Shown one piece after another: positions 1-8,895 of a stretch of DNA of 64,000 nt (position 1 is its first letter; each line of letters starts with the position of its first letter). The notes beneath the pieces are model-generated. The model was not told the origin of the DNA, did not search any database, and saw nothing but the letters and a program-made list of their open reading frames with translations. Source of the DNA: Methylovorus glucosotrophus (lineage in GTDB: Bacteria > Pseudomonadota > Gammaproteobacteria > Burkholderiales > Methylophilaceae). Both the position numbers and the translations under genes were made by a program. The DNA lies in the NCBI RefSeq assembly GCF_009858335.1, contig NZ_VMSE01000001.1, forward strand, positions 1,922,001 to 1,986,000, in the 5' to 3' direction.

Positions 1-554
1 GGATTGGCTGTCTTGCTAAGCACCACGGTGCTGTTCAGGGGCAGATAGGTCAGGTACAAGGAGCGCTGGTCCACACTATCCAGCCGCCACACTTGCTCTA
101 TGGTCTGACCGGGGCTGACGCTGAGTACGCGGTTACCGGCGGTCAGAAACACCAGATTGCCGCCGGGCGCATCGTCCATCTGCCCCATGTACTGATAGGG
201 CAAGGCAGGCGCCACGGGCTTCACGACCTCGGCCAGCGTGGCTGTGTTCTCATGGCTCGCCGCTGGTGCGATATGCCAGGCATGCGCCTGCCATAAATCC
301 TGGCCCGCCTGCTGCATGGCGTGTGCCTGACGGGCTCGGCTGAGCGCCAGGTCGGGCAGGCCCGAGGTCTGGCTTTCGATGAGATTTGACGCCAGTCGCG
401 ATGGCGGGGCTGGCGTTAGCCGGGGTCGGGATGCCGCGGTGTGCTGCACCGTCATCTCTTCTTCCTCGTCTTCCGCATCCACCAGATAGATGGCGAGCAG
501 GGTCAAGGCGAGAGCGCCAGCCAGGGCCCATTGTCTCGGTTGCAGCCGCTTCAT
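1..554 (-). CDS. GspC/PilP-like type II secretion protein, partial (runs off left edge)
   Basis: The reading frame is open from an ATG at 554 to the window edge, giving 184 residues of an incomplete protein. It begins with a short basic stretch (MKRLQPRQW), then one hydrophobic segment at about residues 9-25, then an acidic patch (DAEDEEEE) and a Pro/Ala/Gln-rich linker. The last ~60 visible residues (YQYMGQMDDAPGGNLVFLTA, then a run ending in LTYLPLN) look like the periplasmic homology-region domain of GspC/PilP proteins, which link the inner-membrane platform to the secretin. The ATG overlaps the upstream gene's stop as ATGA, so it is translationally coupled to the operon. A secretin gene (gspD) may lie beyond the edge; this is inference. 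Family assignment rests on pattern only. Confidence 0.7.
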   Translation of the reverse strand, partial: MKRLQPRQWALAGALALTLLAIYLVDAEDEEEEMTVQHTAASRPRLTPAPPSRLASNLIESQTSGLPDLALSRARQAHAMQQAGQDLWQAHAWHIAPAASHENTATLAEVVKPVAPALPYQYMGQMDDAPGGNLVFLTAGNRVLSVSPGQTIEQVWRLDSVDQRSLYLTYLPLNSTVVLSKTAN

Positions 555-1102
555 GTGCCCTCGCCTCGCAACAGCCACACATAGCTCAGTTTCACCTCGG
601 CTTCGTCGTCCTGAATGCCATCGCGCTTGATGCTGATGTCGCTGAGCCCCAGCGTGGGAAAGCGCAGCGCCGCCTGGGCAATGAAGGCGCGCAGCGCCCC
701 ATAGCGCGCCTTGACCGGCAGAGTGATCTCGTAGCGCTGCAAGGCCGTGTTATCGCGCTGATGCGATAACTTGTAATCGCCCATCACCAGGTTCATGCCA
801 CTTTCCTGCGCGAGCTTATGCAGCGCACGCAGCAGTTCAGACAGGCTGTCCTGCGGTGGGAACTGCGCATAGAACTGTTGCAGTTGCTGGCTTTCGGCCA
901 ATACGGGCGCTGGCCTGGCCTGGGCTTTGGGTTGCGCCTGCATCCACTCCAGCTGCTCGCGCAGGGTTTGCAGCTTTTGCTGTGCGGGCAGCATTACCAA
1001 CAGGCCAAACAGCATGAGTAATATCATCAGCAGCAGCCCCACCTGCCCGGCTGTTCCCAGCCAGAACCGCAAGGTGTCTATCGTGCGCAGCAACTGCGTC
1101 AT
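551..1102 (-). CDS. PilO/GspM-like inner-membrane component of the type II secretion operon
   Basis: A 183-residue protein with a short cytoplasmic N-terminus, one transmembrane segment (about residues 17-39, rich in Leu/Met/Val), a coiled-coil-like stretch (QQKLQTLREQLEWMQ) and a periplasmic ferredoxin-like domain. This is the layout of PilO and GspM, which form part of the platform below the pseudopilus. The start overlaps the preceding stop as ATGA, and its own stop overlaps the next start in the same way. It lies between the PilN-like and GspC-like genes, the expected order. PilO and GspM cannot be told apart from sequence alone here. Confidence 0.75.
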   Translation of the reverse strand: MTQLLRTIDTLRFWLGTAGQVGLLLMILLMLFGLLVMLPAQQKLQTLREQLEWMQAQPKAQARPAPVLAESQQLQQFYAQFPPQDSLSELLRALHKLAQESGMNLVMGDYKLSHQRDNTALQRYEITLPVKARYGALRAFIAQAALRFPTLGLSDISIKRDGIQDDEAEVKLSYVWLLRGEGT

Positions 1103-1665
1103 GGCGCCACCTGCAAGGTTTCAAGCGGTATTGAAACGGGCATGTCATGCCAGGTCGCGATCAGCACCACGCGCCAGGGCTGCTCGGCCTGCTCCTGCTG
1201 CTTTTCATGCTTGAGCAGAATGACATGGCTGAATTGCGGCGTGGCTTCCAGGCGCTGCATGTAATCGAACACCGCATCGCGACTGTCCGCTTCGGCGGAG
1301 AGCTTGAGTTGGCGTTTGCGCGCATCCGGCTCTATGCCCAGTAGCGCAAAGTCCGGGCTGCTGGCTGCCTCGAGCCCGGCAAACAGGTCGCCCCATGGAA
1401 TCTGCAGAAAATCCGCCAGGCTGCGTGCCTGCTGTATGGCGTGCTGGGTGGCAGGCGAAGATGCCTGGCGCGGCTGACGTGACGGCGCCAGCCCAGCCTG
1501 TTTGCTGGCCTCTGCCAGCGCCGACTGCACGGCTTCTGTCTGATGCTGAATCGCCGCATACCCCTGCCAGCCAATCAGCGCCAGTAGTATGCCCGCCGCG
1601 GCCAGCAGGCGTCCCCAGCCCTTTGGCTGGTTATCGGCAATGAAATCCACCCGCAATGCACGCAT
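1099..1665 (-). CDS. PilN-like (GspL C-terminal-like) secretion platform protein
   Basis: A 188-residue protein with a basic N-terminus (MRALRVDF), one transmembrane helix at about residues 20-36, a coiled-coil region and a small periplasmic domain. This matches PilN or the C-terminal half of GspL. I chose the ATG at 1665 because AGGTGG lies five bases upstream and it starts just after the previous stop; a GTG nine bases earlier is also possible. In classical T2SS the actin-like and membrane parts are fused as GspL. Here they are two genes, as in type IV pili (PilM plus PilN). Confidence 0.75.
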   Translation of the reverse strand: MRALRVDFIADNQPKGWGRLLAAAGILLALIGWQGYAAIQHQTEAVQSALAEASKQAGLAPSRQPRQASSPATQHAIQQARSLADFLQIPWGDLFAGLEAASSPDFALLGIEPDARKRQLKLSAEADSRDAVFDYMQRLEATPQFSHVILLKHEKQQEQAEQPWRVVLIATWHDMPVSIPLETLQVAP

Positions 1666-1666
1666 G

Positions 1667-2566
1667 CTAGCCACCTACCCATGCCGCAGCAGGCGATGCC
1701 AGCTTGCTCATAGACCGCTCATGGCTGAACACCGGCACAGCCTGCCAGCCCATCTCGGCCAGGCTAGCTTGCAAGGCTGGCCAGGCAGCGGAATGGGCTG
1801 CCGCCAACGCGACATTTACATAGAGCTTGCCTGGCACCAGGGGCGCATCGCCCAGCAACACCATCTCGCGCTGAAGCAACGCTAGCAGCTGCTGCTGTGG
1901 CCAATCCTGCGCATGGCTGGCACATGCACTGAACGCCAGCCAGCCACCATCCCGCATCAGCGCCAGATGGATACGGCCCGCCTCTACCTGCACCAGCCCG
2001 CACAGGTCGCGGCTCAGATGGCGGCAGAGCCGGTTGTAGAGGTGCATCATGGCTGGCTGCACCGACACCAGCCGACAGCCAGCTTGCGCTGCCATGGCGG
2101 TGATCGCCTCCAGCAGCGATCGATCCAGAGCGCAGGCAAACTGGTACCCGCCCTGCGGCAGCGGCTCCAGCGCAATATGCCAAGTGGCTGCGGCTTCGCC
2201 ATAGGTGTCCATGAACAAGGCCCGGGCCACCGCCAGACTGGCAGCCTGCGACTGCATGGGCGGCATGGCGGGGAGCAGCTTGTAGCGCAGCCATTGATTG
2301 CTGACCACCACCGTGAGCTGGCTGCCGGCAGCCAGCTCCGCCAGCAGCGGTGAACATGCCTGCAGCGCGCGCTGCCAGGGCTGATGCGTCGAATGCTGAG
2401 CCGAATGCGGCCCTGGCTCATCTGCCATTGCCATCTCTTGCACAGCATGAGTGCCAACAAGCACGTCAGAGTCAGTGAGTGGCGTCGCCGCATCCGTCCA
2501 TTTGCGTTTCCAGCTGGCAAAGCGCCAGGCGCGCTGCGGTTGCGACAGCGTTACCCTGTCTGGCAA
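1667..2566 (-). CDS. PilM/GspL-like actin-fold platform protein
   Basis: About 300 residues with weak similarity in layout to the cytoplasmic, actin-like PilM/GspL domain, which ties the secretion ATPase to the membrane platform. The frame stays open back into gspE, but that stretch is shadowed by the gspE coding sequence. The first homologous-looking residues are LLPDRVTLS, so translation probably starts at TTG 2566 or CTG 2569, shortly after the gspE stop. The start is uncertain because no ATG is available there. The stop lies two bases before the PilN-like ATG. No transmembrane segment is visible, consistent with a PilM-type split protein. Confidence 0.65.
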   Translation of the reverse strand: MPDRVTLSQPQRAWRFASWKRKWTDAATPLTDSDVLVGTHAVQEMAMADEPGPHSAQHSTHQPWQRALQACSPLLAELAAGSQLTVVVSNQWLRYKLLPAMPPMQSQAASLAVARALFMDTYGEAAATWHIALEPLPQGGYQFACALDRSLLEAITAMAAQAGCRLVSVQPAMMHLYNRLCRHLSRDLCGLVQVEAGRIHLALMRDGGWLAFSACASHAQDWPQQQLLALLQREMVLLGDAPLVPGKLYVNVALAAAHSAAWPALQASLAEMGWQAVPVFSHERSMSKLASPAAAWVGG

Positions 2567-2582
2567 CAGCCTGAGACAGTAA

Positions 2583-4262
2583 CTAGGCCGTGATGAAGGT
2601 AACACGATTGATTTCTTCCAATGTGGTTTTGCCCTCGGCCACGGCTTCAACGGCGGCCTGGCGCAATAGGCGCAGGCCCTTGCGGCGCGCGGTGTCCTTG
2701 AGCTGGCGTATGGGCTGGCGCGAGACGATCATCTCGCGGATTTCATCATCCAGAATCAACAGCTCCGCCACCGCCATGCGGCCCTTGTAGCCGCTACCAC
2801 GACAATGGCCGCAGCCCTGACCCTTGCGAAACTGCATGCTGGCGGCCTCGGTCTCGCTGATCATGGAGGCCTGCAGCAGCTCGGCATCCGGCTGGTCATC
2901 CACCAGGCAATGCGTGCAATTGAGGCGCACCAGCCGTTGCGCCAGAATGCCATTGAGCGCGGAGACAAAACTGTAGGTATCAACGTCCATATTGATAAAG
3001 CGGCCGATGACATCAAACACGTTGTTGGCGTGCACGGTGGTAAACACCAGATGGCCAGTCAAGGCGGATTGCACGGCAATCTGCGCTGTTTCCGAATCGC
3101 GGATTTCGCCGACCATGATCTTGTCCGGGTCGTGCCGCAGTATGGAGCGCAGGCCACGGGCAAAGGTCAGGCCTTTTTTTTCATTGACTGGAATCTGCAG
3201 CACACCGGGCAGGTTGTACTCCACCGGGTCTTCGATGGTGATGATCTTGTCGCGGCCGGTATTCACTTCGGAGATGGCCGCATACAGCGTGGTGGTCTTG
3301 CCGCTGCCAGTGGGGCCGGTGACCAGCACCATGCCGTAGGGCTCGCGGGCCAGGGCGCGAAACTGCTGGCGCGTCAGGGCATCAAGGCCGACATTTTCCA
3401 GCGTGAGTCCGCGCGACTGTTCGGTGAGCGACTTGCGATCCAATATCCGCAACACCGCATCTTCGCCATACACGCTGGGCATGATGGATACGCGCAAGTC
3501 CACCTCGCGCTGCTGGATATGCACCTTGAAACGGCCATCCTGCGGGATGCGGCGCTCGGCAATATCGAGCTCGGCCATGACCTTGATGCGCGAGACGATC
3601 TGCTCGGCCATGTCCACGCCCTGTATCTGGCCCACGGCATCCAGCACACCATCAATGCGGTATTTGAGGGCAAGGCCAGTCAGCGTGGTTTCCAGGTGTA
3701 TATCGCTGGCACCTATCTTCATGGCGTCATACAACGTGGAATTCACCAGGCGGATCACCGGGCTGCTGTCTTCGGAAATGCGGCTTAAGGAAAGATGCTC
3801 TACTCCTTCTGCATGCACAGAATGGGCATCGGGCGCCATGTCGCCGGCCAGCACCCGGTCCATGGCGTTAAGGGTTTCTTCATGGCGCGAGAGAAAGGCG
3901 CTGATATCGGCATAATGCGCGAGATAGAGCGTGAATGGCTCATGCACGGTGTCGAGCAGCCAGGCCTGAATATCGCTGGCAAACGGGTCGGCAATTACTA
4001 TCAGCAGCTGACCATCTTCGCCCCGCAGGGGAATGCATTCGCGGCGATAAGCCTCGGCAAACGGCATGACCTCAAAATCGGTGCTGAGCGCGTGCATGGT
4101 GCGGTTATCCAGCACCGGGTAATGCAATGCGTGTGACAGCTCGGCGACAAATGCCTCTGGTGCCATGGCGCTCTGGTCTTGCAGCACTTCCATCAGGCGA
4201 CGGCTCGACTGTGCCGCCAACTGCCGGGCTGTTCCCAGGGTTTGTGCGCTGATCAGGCTCAT
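2583..4262 (-). CDS. gspE: Type II secretion ATPase GspE (PilB/PulE family)
   Basis: A 559-residue AAA-type secretion ATPase that powers pseudopilus assembly from the cytoplasmic face. The N-terminal third (residues 1-150) is the GspE/PilB N1/N2 region. The ATPase core has Walker A GPTGSGKTTT near residue 316, the Asp box (ITIEDPVEY), Walker B (IMVGEIRD) and the His box (GHLVFTTVHAN). A tetracysteine zinc motif (CTHC and CGHC) follows near residues 445-485, as in GspE/PilB. Length and motifs are complete. ATG 4262 overlaps the gspF stop as ATGA, indicating coupled translation. Confidence 0.93.
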   Translation of the reverse strand: MSLISAQTLGTARQLAAQSSRRLMEVLQDQSAMAPEAFVAELSHALHYPVLDNRTMHALSTDFEVMPFAEAYRRECIPLRGEDGQLLIVIADPFASDIQAWLLDTVHEPFTLYLAHYADISAFLSRHEETLNAMDRVLAGDMAPDAHSVHAEGVEHLSLSRISEDSSPVIRLVNSTLYDAMKIGASDIHLETTLTGLALKYRIDGVLDAVGQIQGVDMAEQIVSRIKVMAELDIAERRIPQDGRFKVHIQQREVDLRVSIMPSVYGEDAVLRILDRKSLTEQSRGLTLENVGLDALTRQQFRALAREPYGMVLVTGPTGSGKTTTLYAAISEVNTGRDKIITIEDPVEYNLPGVLQIPVNEKKGLTFARGLRSILRHDPDKIMVGEIRDSETAQIAVQSALTGHLVFTTVHANNVFDVIGRFINMDVDTYSFVSALNGILAQRLVRLNCTHCLVDDQPDAELLQASMISETEAASMQFRKGQGCGHCRGSGYKGRMAVAELLILDDEIREMIVSRQPIRQLKDTARRKGLRLLRQAAVEAVAEGKTTLEEINRVTFITA

Positions 4263-5446
4263 TGGATGCTGCCTGCCAGATCAAAAATCGGCATATACAA
4301 CATCAGCACCACAAAGCCGATGACAAAGCCGATGACCAGCATGAGCAAAGGCTCAAACAGCTTGGTGAACCAGTCGACCCAGCGTGCGGTTTCTTCATCG
4401 TAGAAAGCGGCAATGCGGCCCATCATTTCGCCCATCATGCCGCTGCGCTCGCCCACGCGCAGCATGCGCAAAGCCACCGGCGTCGACAGTCCGTTTGCTT
4501 CCATGGCGGTCGAGATCGCCTGCCCCTGGCGTATCTGCTCGCTGGCCAGCAGCATGCGCTCGCGCAAGGCCGGGGCCAGCAAGCCCGATACCATGCCCAG
4601 CGCACTCAGGATGGGAATACCGGCAATCAGCAACATGCCTAGCGAGCGATAAAAGCGCGATAACTGGTAAATACGCATGCGTTCGCCTATGGTCGGCAGG
4701 CGCCACAGCCATTGCATCATCGCTGCCCTTACACTGCGCAGACTCAGCAAATAGCCGCCTGCCACTACCAGCCCCACCCCTGCCAGCAAAAGCTGCATGC
4801 CATGCGTCTCGATAAAGCCGCCCAGCGCCAGCAAAAGTTGCGACATGAAGGGCATGTCGCCATTCATGTCTTCATAGATATGCGCAAACCGGGGCACCAC
4901 AAAGCCCATCAAAAACATCACCACCAGGCCGCCGACAACGATCAGCATGACCGGGTAAATCGACGCCGAAATCACTTTCTTTTTGACTTCTTCCACCTGC
5001 GATTGATAGGCGATATAGCGCTGCAAGGCTTCCGGCATGCCGCCGGTTTTTTCGCTGGCACGCAGGGCCGCCACATACAAGGGGGGAAATGCCTCCGGGC
5101 TTGCCTCCATGGCTTGCGACAAGGGCTGGCCTTCATTCAACAGACGCAGCGTCGCCCGCAGCGTATCGCGCACCTGCGGGCGCTGCTCTTTCTCGGAGAG
5201 CGCTTCCATGGCTTCCATCAGGTTAAGCCCGGCTTCAAGCAGGGCCAGCAACTCCTGACTGAACAACATTAGGGGGAAACGCTCGCCGCGCAGCCAGGAC
5301 AGTGTGGTGTTGCGCTCGGCGGTCGCCACAGAAAAAACCGTATAGCCCTGGGCCTTGGCGGCCAGTGCTGCCGCCTTTTCATTGGCCGCCTCCAGACGCA
5401 ATGAGCGGTATTGTTTGTCGCGCAGTACGCTGAGTTTGTAAAGCAT
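4259..5446 (-). CDS. gspF: Type II secretion inner-membrane platform protein GspF
   Basis: A 395-residue polytopic protein with the two repeated GspF/PilC cytoplasmic helical domains (about residues 55-180 and 260-380) and three transmembrane segments (near 160-185, 215-240 and 365-388). The family motif GERSGMMGEMM and its counterpart SEKTGGMPEALQ are both present. It anchors the ATPase at the inner membrane. It starts directly after gspG and overlaps gspE by four bases. The N-terminal ~50 residues form the small T2SS-type domain typical of GspF. Confidence 0.93.
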   Translation of the reverse strand: MLYKLSVLRDKQYRSLRLEAANEKAAALAAKAQGYTVFSVATAERNTTLSWLRGERFPLMLFSQELLALLEAGLNLMEAMEALSEKEQRPQVRDTLRATLRLLNEGQPLSQAMEASPEAFPPLYVAALRASEKTGGMPEALQRYIAYQSQVEEVKKKVISASIYPVMLIVVGGLVVMFLMGFVVPRFAHIYEDMNGDMPFMSQLLLALGGFIETHGMQLLLAGVGLVVAGGYLLSLRSVRAAMMQWLWRLPTIGERMRIYQLSRFYRSLGMLLIAGIPILSALGMVSGLLAPALRERMLLASEQIRQGQAISTAMEANGLSTPVALRMLRVGERSGMMGEMMGRIAAFYDEETARWVDWFTKLFEPLLMLVIGFVIGFVVLMLYMPIFDLAGSIQ

Positions 5447-5448
5447 GT

Positions 5449-5934
5449 CTACCAGCTGACGATGTCAGCCATCTCGTTGGTACCGCCTGGCTGGCCGTCC
5501 TTGCCCAGCGAGTAGAGGTCATACTCGCCGTGCTCACCGGGCGATTTGTATTGATAAGCATGGCCCCAGGGATCATCAGGCACAGTTTTTTTAAGATAAG
5601 GGCCATCCCAGCGCGCGTCGTTGTCCGGCTTGGCAGTCAGTGCCGCCAGCCCTTGTTCAGTGGAAGGGTAATGTCCGGTATCCAGCCGGTATTGATCCAG
5701 CGCTTTTTCCAGGGAATCGAGCTGGGCACGGGTGGCCTTGATTTCAGATTTACCGATCTGTGCAAAATACTTGGGGCCAACATAGCCCGCGAGCAGACCG
5801 ATGATGACCATGACAACCAGCAGCTCCAGCAAGGTAAAGCCGGAATGACGGGCGCGCTGCCTGCCAGAATTCTGAATGGGGGCCGCACGCGGGAGATAAG
5901 GAGCAAGAGAGGATGTATTCACAGGCCAGATCAT
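5449..5934 (-). CDS. gspG: Major pseudopilin GspG
   Basis: A class III pilin-like protein. The prepilin-peptidase site GFTLLE is followed by a hydrophobic helix, then GspG signatures HYPSTEQGLAAL, DPWGHAYQY and PGEHGEYDLYSLG with the C-terminal Ca-binding region. It is the main subunit of the pseudopilus that pushes substrates through the secretin. The mature part is about 130 residues, normal for the family. From ATG 5934 the leader would be about 32 residues, much longer than the usual 6-10, and the only other start is a GTG at codon 5. It is the first gene of the operon. Confidence 0.93.
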   Translation of the reverse strand: MIWPVNTSSLAPYLPRAAPIQNSGRQRARHSGFTLLELLVVMVIIGLLAGYVGPKYFAQIGKSEIKATRAQLDSLEKALDQYRLDTGHYPSTEQGLAALTAKPDNDARWDGPYLKKTVPDDPWGHAYQYKSPGEHGEYDLYSLGKDGQPGGTNEMADIVSW

Positions 5935-6083
5935 AGGCGCTGTTTTTTACAGTAATGTTGCATTTTCAAGACACGGCATACTTTTGTGACAACGGCACTT
6001 GCATGTCTGGCGCGGGTTTCATCATTTCGCCGCATTAACATCTTTTAACGTTCATCAATCTGAAATTTTTGCTGCCTATAGTG

Positions 6084-6115
6084 CACGCACTTGCTGATAG
6101 CTCACGCACTTGCTG
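6084..6115 (+). repeat. 13-bp direct repeat in the leader of the next gene
   Basis: CACGCACTTGCTG occurs at 6084-6096 and again at 6103-6115, 19 bases apart. It lies in the divergent region between gspG and the exported-protein gene starting at 6142. It could be a regulator binding site or a small local duplication. Confidence 0.5.
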
Positions 6116-6141
6116 CAGTCCCGACAAAGAGGAAGATAACA

Positions 6142-6735
6142 ATGCACTACTCCCGCGCCATCATCACCAGTCTTTTATTTGCTCAACTGGCCCTCCCGCA
6201 ACTGATACAGCCAGCCTTTGCCCACGAAGCCGGACACGAGCACGCCCAACCGCCCATGAGTTCTGCCCTGCAGGTCAATGGGCCACTGCCCGCCCTGCCC
6301 GCAGGCGTTACCGAGCTCAAGTTCAGCGAAATCTACAAGCTGCCGGTGGGCCCGCGCGGTCTGGAGCCATCGGCCAAACTGTTAAGCCTGAATGGCAAAC
6401 AGGTGCGCCTGCTGGGCTATATGGCCAAGCAGGACGAGGCCACGCCTGGTGTTTTCATTCTCTCGCCATTGCCAGTGCTGATGGGCCATGAGGATGAAAG
6501 CTTTGCCGACGACATGCCCGCCACCTCGGTGTTTGTGCATTTGCATGATGCCCGTCAGATCAATGGTTACGTGCCCGGACTCATCAACCTCAGCGGCGTG
6601 CTGAGCGTGGGGGAATGGCACGAGGCCAATGGCCGCATTTCCTATGTGCGCCTGCAACTGGATGCCGTGCAAAGCGCCCATCTGCTGCGACCCGATACCA
6701 CGGCGGCCCTGCAGTCGCCTTCCGATTTCAAGTAG
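6142..6735 (+). CDS. Exported protein of unknown function
   Basis: A 197-residue protein with a clear signal peptide (about residues 1-27, ending AFAHEA). I chose ATG 6142 because AAGAGGAAGA precedes it and the signal peptide begins there; an upstream in-frame ATG at 6091 lacks these. The mature part has a His-rich start (HEAGHEHAQ), then a beta-rich domain with KLLSLNGKQVRLLGYM and later HLHDARQINGYVPGLI. That resembles small periplasmic OB-fold-like proteins of the DUF3299 type, but I do not recognise it with certainty. It sits 96 bases upstream of the alkaline phosphatase gene and diverges from gspG. Confidence 0.75.
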   Translation: MHYSRAIITSLLFAQLALPQLIQPAFAHEAGHEHAQPPMSSALQVNGPLPALPAGVTELKFSEIYKLPVGPRGLEPSAKLLSLNGKQVRLLGYMAKQDEATPGVFILSPLPVLMGHEDESFADDMPATSVFVHLHDARQINGYVPGLINLSGVLSVGEWHEANGRISYVRLQLDAVQSAHLLRPDTTAALQSPSDFK

Positions 6736-6738
6736 CAC

Positions 6739-6782
6739 CTGTTTTTGCGTCACCTGTAATCGCTGTACCTGTCATTTTCTGT
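6739..6782 (+). promoter_or_regulatory. Cluster of CTGT repeats, Pho-box-like
   Basis: Five CTGT cores start at 6739, 6754, 6763, 6769 and 6779, directly upstream of the alkaline phosphatase gene. PhoB boxes are built from CTGTCAT half-sites 11 bases apart; here one half-site (CTGTCAT, 6769) is exact and is followed by CTGT ten bases later. The position fits phosphate control, but the spacing is not canonical. Confidence 0.45.
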
Positions 6783-6831
6783 TTTTGATGATAGCCAACC
6801 CTTTGTATTGATTAATTAGGAGCTTTTTCAA

Positions 6832-8826
6832 ATGAAGTCACCTCGTTTTGCACTTAACTGTGTACGCGCTGTTGTGGCAGCGACGCTGGGCGTTGCTGCC
6901 AGCGTCAGTGTTGCCGCCCCTACCGTTACACGCCTGACACCACCGAGCGAACGTTTCGCCACCGGCGTGAATGACCCAAGCGCCCCCATGATTGCCCGCT
7001 TCCTGCCAGGTCAGCGTTTTGACTTGCAAGCGACCATCCGTCCAGATGCTGGCGCCACCATCACCGGCTTCCAGTTTGCCGTGGATGGCGTGACTGTGCC
7101 TGTGACTGCCAGCACCTCTGGCATCGTTACCACTGGCCTGAATGCTGGCCTGCCTGCGAATACCGCCGTAGTTTCCAAGCGCGCTTACTCAAACACGGTT
7201 CCCGGCGTCCACACCCTGACAGTGAAAGCCACGCAAAGCGATGGCCAGACCGTCACCGCCACTGGCAGCTTTGAAGTGGTTGGCATTACCAACCAGGGCC
7301 GTCCAGCCAAGAACATCATCATCCTGCTGGGTGATGGCATGGGTGCCGCGCACCGCACTGCCGCCCGCATCATGGCCAAGGGTTATGCCCAGGGCAAGGC
7401 CAAGGGCCATCTCGCCATGGATACCTTCCCCTACACCGGTATGGTGATGACATCCTCACTGGATACCATCGTCACTGATTCCGCACCTGGCATGGCCAAC
7501 TATGTGAACGGCAACAAGCAGGCCTCCGGTCAGGAAGGCGTATGGCCAGATGACACTGCCGATGCTTTCGACAACCCACGCATGGAATACCTGTCGGAAT
7601 ACCTGCACCGCACGCAGGGCAAATCGCTGGGTATCGTCACCACTGCCGATGTATTTGATGCCACACCTGCCGCTAACGCCGTGCACACCTCCAACCGCGG
7701 CAACGGCACCGGCATTGCCGACCAATACCTGGATGACCGCAAGCTGACCGGCCTGACCGTGCTGATGGGTGGCGGCCGCAAGTGGTTCCTGCCTAATGCA
7801 TCCAACAGCGTTAGCCCGCAACCAGCCAATGGTTCGCAACGCCGTGCTGCCAATGATTACGTGCTGACTAGCGACATCGTCAGCGGCTGGGGCGCTGCCG
7901 TCGGTGCCAAGGATCCGGAACGTGATCTGATCAGCGACTTCAGCGCTGCCGGTTACACCTATGTTTCTGACAAATCTGCCCTGCAAAGCGCAGGCGTGCC
8001 AGACAAGCTGCTGGGCCTGTTTGCCTACTCCAACATGAACGTGGCGTTTGACAAGATCAATGGCCGTCGTGGTGTTTCCAGTGTGGTGAATGACTACGGC
8101 TTCCCTGACCAGCCCATGCTGGAAGAGATGACCGACAAGGCGATCAAGGTACTTGCCAAGAATCCCAAGGGTTTCGTATTGACAGTGGAAGGCGCTTCCA
8201 TCGACAAGCAGGCCCACTTGATGGATAGCGATCGCTGGATTGAAGAAGTCATCGAGTTTGACCGTGCTGTGCAAGTTGCCAAGAATTTCGCCACGGCCAA
8301 CCCGGACACGCTGGTGATTGTGACGGCCGACCACGAAACCGGTGGTGCTTCCATCCTGGGTGCTTCCAAGGTGACCAATGCCGAACTGCAAGGCAAGGCC
8401 AACACTGTGGCCAGCATGCGTAACGAAGTGGTGGGTACTTATCAGGATGCGAAATTCCCCAAGTACACCATCGCGGCTGATGGCTACCCTGCCACCACCG
8501 ACATCGACAACAAGATGCTGATCGGTTACGGCGCCAATGCTGACCGTTACGAAGCCTGGATTGCCAATGCGCAACCTACGCAGGATAGCCAGCAGCCATT
8601 CGTTGGCACGGCTCCGCTGAACACCTACCCAGCCAACCCAAGCGTGCGTAATGCCAGCACCGGTTACCTCGTGACTGGTCAGGTATCCGGCGACCAGGCC
8701 GTGCACACCGCGACTGACATTCCATTGTCCGCCTTCGGTCGTGGCGCTGCCCTGTTCACTGGCGTGATGGATAACACCGATGTGTTCTTCAAGTTTGGTC
8801 AGGCTGCCATCGGCGGCGTGAAGTAA
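6832..8826 (+). CDS. Secreted alkaline phosphatase (PhoA superfamily)
   Basis: A 664-residue metal-dependent phosphomonoesterase. A signal peptide covers about residues 1-28 (ending SVAAPT). An extra N-terminal beta domain of about 120 residues precedes the catalytic fold. The metal-binding start is IIILLGDGMG near residue 165. The nucleophile motif is TDSAPGMANY near 217 (Ser in DSA). A later metal motif is VEGASIDKQAH, and VTADHETGG gives the last ligands. AGGAG lies ten bases before the ATG. It follows a CTGT-rich leader, which suggests induction by phosphate starvation. The adjacent type II secretion operon could export it, since phosphatases are common T2SS cargo (inference). Confidence 0.92.
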   Translation: MKSPRFALNCVRAVVAATLGVAASVSVAAPTVTRLTPPSERFATGVNDPSAPMIARFLPGQRFDLQATIRPDAGATITGFQFAVDGVTVPVTASTSGIVTTGLNAGLPANTAVVSKRAYSNTVPGVHTLTVKATQSDGQTVTATGSFEVVGITNQGRPAKNIIILLGDGMGAAHRTAARIMAKGYAQGKAKGHLAMDTFPYTGMVMTSSLDTIVTDSAPGMANYVNGNKQASGQEGVWPDDTADAFDNPRMEYLSEYLHRTQGKSLGIVTTADVFDATPAANAVHTSNRGNGTGIADQYLDDRKLTGLTVLMGGGRKWFLPNASNSVSPQPANGSQRRAANDYVLTSDIVSGWGAAVGAKDPERDLISDFSAAGYTYVSDKSALQSAGVPDKLLGLFAYSNMNVAFDKINGRRGVSSVVNDYGFPDQPMLEEMTDKAIKVLAKNPKGFVLTVEGASIDKQAHLMDSDRWIEEVIEFDRAVQVAKNFATANPDTLVIVTADHETGGASILGASKVTNAELQGKANTVASMRNEVVGTYQDAKFPKYTIAADGYPATTDIDNKMLIGYGANADRYEAWIANAQPTQDSQQPFVGTAPLNTYPANPSVRNASTGYLVTGQVSGDQAVHTATDIPLSAFGRGAALFTGVMDNTDVFFKFGQAAIGGVK

Positions 8827-8895
8827 AGAAAGCCCACAACACCGGCGCTGCGGCTCATGCCGTGGCGCCCGGTTTGATGACGAAAGCGAGATACC

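Noticed and set aside
2805..3788. Long plus-strand frames opposite gspE
   Set aside because: They mirror gspE codon structure and show no domain. Similar shadows at 16070-17224, 31602-32600 and 53799-54914 were rejected for the same reason.
5037..5258. Plus-strand frames opposite gspF
   Set aside because: They are shadows of the gspF gene without their own signals.
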